DNA from: Paracoccaceae bacterium | GTDB taxonomy: Bacteria > Pseudomonadota > Alphaproteobacteria > Rhodobacterales > Rhodobacteraceae | DNA: 40,470 nt | Direction: 5' to 3' | NCBI GenBank assembly: GCA_002697345.1 | Contig: NZVE01000080.1 | Coordinates: forward strand, 1-40,470 | Shown: piece after piece, positions 36,751 through 40,470 of the stretch | Layout: each line of letters starts with the position of its first letter | Numbering within the stretch: the stretch's first letter is position 1 | The notes under the pieces: generated by a model | What the model saw: the letters and a program-made list of their open reading frames with translations, nothing else | Databases searched by the model: none | What the model was told of the DNA's origin: nothing | Position numbers and translations under genes: made by a program

Positions 36751-37281
36751 ATGTCTGTTTTTTCTTATAAAAAGAAGTTTTCAATATTTCTGACATGGGT
36801 TCTTTTTATTTTAATAACTACATTACTAGCCTCATGTGGTAGTAAAAGCTTTTATAAGTATAATGGTCCACAGGTAACTCGTATTGATGTATTTAAATCA
36901 AAACGAATTTTGATAGTTTATCATAATGATAAAGTTATTAAAAAATACCCAATAGATTTAGGTTTTGATCCAAAAGGACCAAAAAGGATTGAGGGTGATG
37001 GAAAAACTCCTGAGGGTAAATATATTATAAATGTACATAACCCTAATAGTGCGTTTTATCTTTCTTTAGGTGTATCTTACCCTAACACAAAAGATAGAGC
37101 TTATGCAAAACTGTTAGGCAAGCCCCCAGGAGGAGAAATTTTTATTCATGGTCAGCCAAACAATGAGAGGAAAAAAAAAGGATCAGATTGGACGGCAGGT
37201 TGCATCGCATTAAAAAATCGTCATATCAAACAATTATACTCTATGGTTGAAAATGGTACACAAATCTATATCCACCCATAA
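36751..37281 (+). CDS. Lipoprotein L,D-transpeptidase (YkuD domain)
   Basis: The 176-aa product (from the ATG at 36751) has a signal peptide ending in the lipobox LLASC, so it should be a lipid-anchored periplasmic protein. The YkuD domain (about 40-175) carries FIHGQPNN and SDWTAGCIAL, placing the catalytic Cys in TAGC with His in HG. Enzymes of this family make 3-3 crosslinks or attach proteins to peptidoglycan; others act as hydrolases. The upstream GTG at 36715 would add 12 residues ahead of the signal peptide, so ATG 36751 is favoured. It converges with the CAP-domain lipoprotein gene. Confidence 0.88.
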   Translation: MSVFSYKKKFSIFLTWVLFILITTLLASCGSKSFYKYNGPQVTRIDVFKSKRILIVYHNDKVIKKYPIDLGFDPKGPKRIEGDGKTPEGKYIINVHNPNSAFYLSLGVSYPNTKDRAYAKLLGKPPGGEIFIHGQPNNERKKKGSDWTAGCIALKNRHIKQLYSMVENGTQIYIHP

Positions 37282-37293
37282 TGAAAAGAGTCA

Positions 37294-37800
37294 CTAATCC
37301 CCAGTTATTAAGGTCCACCAAATTTTTCCGTTGGGCTCTTGAAAATACCCAAAACCAAGTTTCTTTGCTTTAGGTGATAAGAGTACATTTCTAGTATCTT
37401 TTTGTTTTATCCAGGCAGAGACTGTTTCAATTTCAGTTTCATATGTTTCAGAAATATTTTCACCTATTAGGTTTCCAGGGTAATTAAAGCGCCTTACTCT
37501 TTCCAGTGGGGATGACCCGTCGGAACCAAAATGCCATGCTCTATTTTGAACGGACATATCTCTCGAGTGAGTTTTTGCAGCAGCATTTAACTTGCTATCT
37601 AATTTTAATAATTTTCCCCCACTTGCTACTCTTATTGAGTTAATAGAGTCTAAAACACGAAACTGAATTTTTATACTATCGACGACATTTATACGATATA
37701 AGTTTGGAAGAGGTTTTCCATCTGGACCTATTTTTACAGTTGTTGTGCAACTAATTGGAATAAGGCAGACAGTTATAAAAATTATTAAATAGCGGATCAT
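37294..37800 (-). CDS. CAP-domain (SCP/YkwD-like) lipoprotein
   Basis: The 168-aa product starts with a signal peptide MIRYLIIFITVCLIPISC, with IPISC as lipobox. It carries a CAP domain (about 40-168) with LDSINSIRVASGGKLLKLD, KTHSRDMSVQNRAWHFGSDG, and LIGENISET, which are the usual YkwD/SCP positions with His and Glu. CAP proteins bind or cleave peptides or sterols; a peptidoglycan-related role is common in bacteria but unproven here. It is flanked on both sides by L,D-transpeptidase genes. The longer frame from 37836 is rejected because it delays the signal peptide. Confidence 0.88.
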   Translation of the reverse strand: MIRYLIIFITVCLIPISCTTTVKIGPDGKPLPNLYRINVVDSIKIQFRVLDSINSIRVASGGKLLKLDSKLNAAAKTHSRDMSVQNRAWHFGSDGSSPLERVRRFNYPGNLIGENISETYETEIETVSAWIKQKDTRNVLLSPKAKKLGFGYFQEPNGKIWWTLITGD

Positions 37801-37959
37801 TATAAAAATTCCTTTTCTCAACTTTAATGATAGCAAGATGTCTAATACAGACTATGCCTATGAAATATTCCAAAATAAGTAATTAAACAAACGTTTTAGT
37901 TGAAGGTTAAAAATAATAGTAATAAAGTAACTCTAACTTAATTTTTTGGAAGTGGTAAA

Positions 37960-38562
37960 ATGAATAATAATAAAAAATTTAAGTTTAGTAGACGAACTTT
38001 TGTGTCAGGAACCTTTGCTATTGGACTGAGTGTGGGGTCTGGAGTTAGAGCTCAAACAATATCTGGAACAACAGAAATAGAAGCAGATATATCACCTGTT
38101 GTGAGAAGAAATATTTCTAGTTTTCGTTCACTTGAGTGGAGGCCATATTTTAAGAATCTGAAAAAGGGTGCTATTCTTGTGGATATAACGAGTCGAGCAT
38201 TACACATGTGGACGGAGAAAGAAATTTATTCACTATACCCTACTAGTGTACCTATGTCAGATGATTTAATTAAGTATGGTAGAACTTCTGTAGTAAAGAA
38301 AGTTGTTGGGCCTACTTGGAGTCCAACACCAGAGATGAAAAAAAGAAATCCAGAGTGGCCAGACTTTGTTCCAGCGGGTCCGGATAACCCCCTTGGGACT
38401 CATGCATTGTATCTTGGCTGGAGGTATTACCGAATTCATGGAACACATGATACTCGTAAGATTGGCCGCCGGTCGTCAAATGGGTGTATTGGTCTATATA
38501 ATGAACAGATTGAAGAAGTTTTTAAGAAATCAGTTGTTGGGACACAGGTTCTAGTAATTTAA
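37960..38562 (+). CDS. Tat-exported L,D-transpeptidase (ErfK/YbiS/YcfS family)
   Basis: The 200-aa product has an N-terminal twin-arginine leader (KFSRRTFVSGTFAIGLSVG..RAQ), then a YkuD domain (about 65-200) with LGTHALYLGWRYYRIHGT and the active-site SSNGCIGLYNEQIEEVF, where Cys is the nucleophile. Such enzymes form 3-3 peptidoglycan crosslinks or link lipoproteins. Export through Tat suggests folding before secretion, which is common in this alphaproteobacterial subgroup. It is divergent from the CAP gene and is followed after 117 bp by a small secreted-protein gene. Confidence 0.92.
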   Translation: MNNNKKFKFSRRTFVSGTFAIGLSVGSGVRAQTISGTTEIEADISPVVRRNISSFRSLEWRPYFKNLKKGAILVDITSRALHMWTEKEIYSLYPTSVPMSDDLIKYGRTSVVKKVVGPTWSPTPEMKKRNPEWPDFVPAGPDNPLGTHALYLGWRYYRIHGTHDTRKIGRRSSNGCIGLYNEQIEEVFKKSVVGTQVLVI

Positions 38563-38679
38563 CTTTATTATTAGAAAGAGGTCGGGCTCTATAATATTGA
38601 TATTAATTAAATATGATTCTAATCTGGTTTATGTTAATTCCTATTAAGTTACACTTTTTATAATAAATTTGGGGGAAAA

Positions 38680-38850
38680 ATGAAAAAATTTACTATTGTA
38701 ACTATTTTATTAATTTTAATTACTTCGTCTTCTTACGCATCTGGTTTAACTGACCCAGTAGTGAAGAGTCCAGTTGTCTCGGAGCAAGGTGATAATAAGA
38801 GTGGTGGGTTTAAAAAGTTTATTCTTCTTCTTCTTCTTTTTGGGATTTAA
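38680..38850 (+). CDS. Small secreted protein with C-terminal hydrophobic tail (56 aa)
   Basis: A 56-aa frame from ATG 38680 with a GGGGG ribosome-binding site 5 bp upstream. It has a signal peptide (MKKFTIVTILLILITSSSYAS), a short Pro/Val/Ser-rich middle (GLTDPVVKSPVV), and a Lys pair followed by a Leu-rich end (KKFILLLLLFGI). It resembles small uncharacterised roseobacter proteins of the same plan, from memory only. The hydrophobic tail could anchor it in the membrane. Function unknown. Confidence 0.65.
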   Translation: MKKFTIVTILLILITSSSYASGLTDPVVKSPVVSEQGDNKSGGFKKFILLLLLFGI

Positions 38851-38904
38851 TAGGGTAGAGATTGCAGTTTTAATTAATAAGTTTAAGTTTTCTTAAAATT
38901 TAAA

Positions 38905-40089
38905 TTAATTGATCCCGAGCTCTTTCTTCATAACAGCTGACGATTTTTTTTCTCGTTGTGTTGATGATTTAAGTTGACCACAAGCAGCCATTATGTCTTC
39001 TCCACGAGGTTTTCTAATAGGGGAGGCATAGCCAGCATTGTGGATAATGTCAGAGAAGGCTTTAATTCGAGCTTTGTCAGATCTCTTATAAGGAGCATTA
39101 GGCCATTCATTAAAAGGTATAAGGTTAATTTTTGCTGGGATTCCTTTAATTAAACTTATCAGGCGGCGAGCATCTGCATCACTATCATTGATATCTTTAA
39201 GCATTACATACTCAAACGTAATTCTTTCACTATTCGAAGCCTTTGGATATTCCCTAAGGGCTTTTATTAATGTTGAAATGTTCCACCGTTTATTAATTGG
39301 AACAAGATTGTTTCGGATTTCATCTGTTGTGCCATGGAATGATACTGCTAAAAGGCAACCAATTTCAGATGCGGTTCGAGAGATTTCGGGAACTACACCT
39401 GATGTAGATAAAGTTATACGCCTTCTGCTAAGACTGATCCCTTCTGGATCCATAGCTATTTTCATAGCATCACGGACATTTTCAAAATTATAAAGTGGTT
39501 CACCCATCCCCATTAATACTATATTAGATAAAAGTCGCGGCTTTTTTTCTTGAGTATCTGTATTTTTTGGCCATTCATTTAAATCATCTTTGACTAGCAT
39601 AACTTGACCAATTATTTCTCCAGCAGTTAAATTCCTAACTAATTTTTGTGTCCCTGTATGACAAAAAGAGCAGGTTAGGGTACACCCTACCTGGCTTGAT
39701 ATGCATAATGTACCTCTATCTTCTTCTGGAATATAAACAACTTCGACTTCGTGGCGCCCTATTATTCTAACTAAATATTTTCGCGTTCCATCAGAACTCT
39801 CTTGTTTTTCTATAATTTCTGGGACGTCTATTGAATAATTTTCTGCTAGACTCTGTTGAAGTGATTTTGAAAGGTTTGTCATCTCATCAAAATTTCGTAC
39901 ACCCCTGAAATAAATCCAATGCCAAATTTGCTTAATTCGCATATTTAGTTGTTTATCAAGAACACCAACTAGAGTTAACTTCTCTTTTAATTCATCACGG
40001 GTTTGACCAACAAGGTTAATTTTTTTAGTTACAGCAGTGATACGAGGTATAACCTTAAAATCATTTACAATATAATTAATATCAGACAT
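38905..40089 (-). CDS. rlmN: 23S rRNA/tRNA adenine-C2 methyltransferase RlmN
   Basis: RlmN is a radical-SAM enzyme methylating C2 of A2503 in 23S rRNA and A37 in several tRNAs. The 394-aa product has the CXXXCXXC cluster motif CTLTCSFC in [37 protein letters not shown], and the methyl-carrier Cys in MAACGQL near the C-terminus. The N-terminal domain ([17 protein letters not shown]) is typical. Length is normal. It lies 45 bp downstream of the partial IalB-like gene on the same strand. Confidence 0.98.
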   Translation of the reverse strand: MSDINYIVNDFKVIPRITAVTKKINLVGQTRDELKEKLTLVGVLDKQLNMRIKQIWHWIYFRGVRNFDEMTNLSKSLQQSLAENYSIDVPEIIEKQESSDGTRKYLVRIIGRHEVEVVYIPEEDRGTLCISSQVGCTLTCSFCHTGTQKLVRNLTAGEIIGQVMLVKDDLNEWPKNTDTQEKKPRLLSNIVLMGMGEPLYNFENVRDAMKIAMDPEGISLSRRRITLSTSGVVPEISRTASEIGCLLAVSFHGTTDEIRNNLVPINKRWNISTLIKALREYPKASNSERITFEYVMLKDINDSDADARRLISLIKGIPAKINLIPFNEWPNAPYKRSDKARIKAFSDIIHNAGYASPIRKPRGEDIMAACGQLKSSTQREKKSSAVMKKELGIN

Positions 40090-40134
40090 CTGTCACCTTA
40101 TTAAAAAATGTAACTTTTAGCTGAAAGATTATTA

Positions 40135-40470
40135 TCACTCAGGGCATCGTTTTACTGCATCTTCTAATGCTGCAGTAAAACCCATTAGCGAGATTGTATC
40201 TCTTGTTTTAGTACCTCTTTTTGAGACACCTGTTATGATCGCTGAACTTCCACGCTTCATAGCGGTTATGATTTCTGTGTCGGCCTTGGTATCTTTGGCC
40301 CATGCAAAATTACCTTCTGTAGGTACAAAAAGATCAAACTTTTTGTTATCAATATTAAAATCAAGAACATCGTTTTTATTATAAGGGTAACCTCCTGTAA
40401 AGGACACCTCTCCCCTATTTTTTGTTCCTGCCCAAAAAGATACCCACAAGATAATCTTACCTCGGTTAAC
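40135..40470 (-). CDS. Invasion-associated locus B (IalB) family protein, 5' end beyond window
   Basis: The frame stays open to the right edge, so the true start is outside. About 111 C-terminal residues are present, with the family-type VSFTGGYPYNKND, DLFVPTEGNFAWAKD, ITAMKRGSSAIITGVSKRGTKT and LMGFTAALEDAVKRC, the usual C-terminal pattern with a final Cys. IalB-like proteins are small periplasmic or surface proteins first named from Bartonella; in free-living roseobacters the function is unknown. The frame translated upstream of the internal TTG (VNRGKIILWVSFWAG) also fits the family, so the internal start is not real. Confidence 0.87.
   Translation of the reverse strand, partial: VNRGKIILWVSFWAGTKNRGEVSFTGGYPYNKNDVLDFNIDNKKFDLFVPTEGNFAWAKDTKADTEIITAMKRGSSAIITGVSKRGTKTRDTISLMGFTAALEDAVKRCPE

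Noticed and set aside
40135-40449. IalB-like gene starting at an internal TTG at 40449
   Set aside because: The frame stays open beyond it and the upstream translation also fits the family, so the gene is simply cut by the window edge.
1-40470. CRISPR array, tRNA, rRNA, IS element or prophage
   Set aside because: No regularly spaced repeats, cloverleaf, rRNA signature, transposase or phage genes were seen in the window.

Overview
The window reads as a stretch of chromosome from an AT-rich alphaproteobacterium of the Rhodobacteraceae/roseobacter lineage. Three things suggest this. The gene order secB-fxsA-Tim44-mltA-smr followed by hslVU, rimP-nusA-ylxR-infB and argJ-mutT-ppiC-secA is typical of that family. 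Several proteins (YlxR-L7Ae fusion, IalB family, OmpA-type protein, DUF465) look like roseobacter versions. The DNA is strikingly A+T rich by eye, which fits streamlined marine roseobacters of the HTCC2255/NAC11-7 type; that last assignment is inference. No rRNA, tRNA, insertion sequence, prophage or CRISPR array was seen. Both ends cut genes: secB at the left and an IalB-like gene at the right.

Layout: 1-4432 holds export and envelope genes (secB, fxsA, Tim44-like, mltA, smr) and an MFS transporter. 4501-6392 is hslVU. 6437-11777 is the rimP-nusA-ylxR-infB operon on the minus strand, with a promoter, a leader hairpin and an intrinsic terminator in front of rimP. 11944-16495 holds proline iminopeptidase, ubiG, a MarR regulator, a methyltransferase, hemH, and mutT with a tiny membrane ORF coupled to it. 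16909-21890 is argJ, a parvulin and secA. 21953-28234 has map, a tight plus-strand run (molybdopterin-binding protein, GNAT, CMD/AhpD-like, OmpA-like), accD and folC. 28254-33352 has zapE, an ornithine-cyclodeaminase-like gene and an orphan, C-terminally short dnaE2. A sparse AT-rich gap with one DUF465 gene follows. 34152-36709 is a GST-queG-SDR operon. 36751-38850 is a cell-wall cluster: two L,D-transpeptidases around a CAP-domain lipoprotein, plus a small secreted protein. rlmN and the partial IalB gene close the window.

Most of the content is core housekeeping: protein export, translation and transcription factors, proteolysis, heme, arginine, folate and fatty-acid synthesis, and cell-wall remodelling. 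I did not find a convincing undescribed multi-gene system. The best second-look items are regulatory or structural: the rimP leader with its premature terminator; a GTTC-N7-GTTC SOS box on dnaE2, whose product lacks the usual C-terminal domain and whose imuA/imuB partners are absent here; a terminator-like hairpin in front of the molybdopterin-binding gene; and three small genes of 40, 56 and 57 aa.
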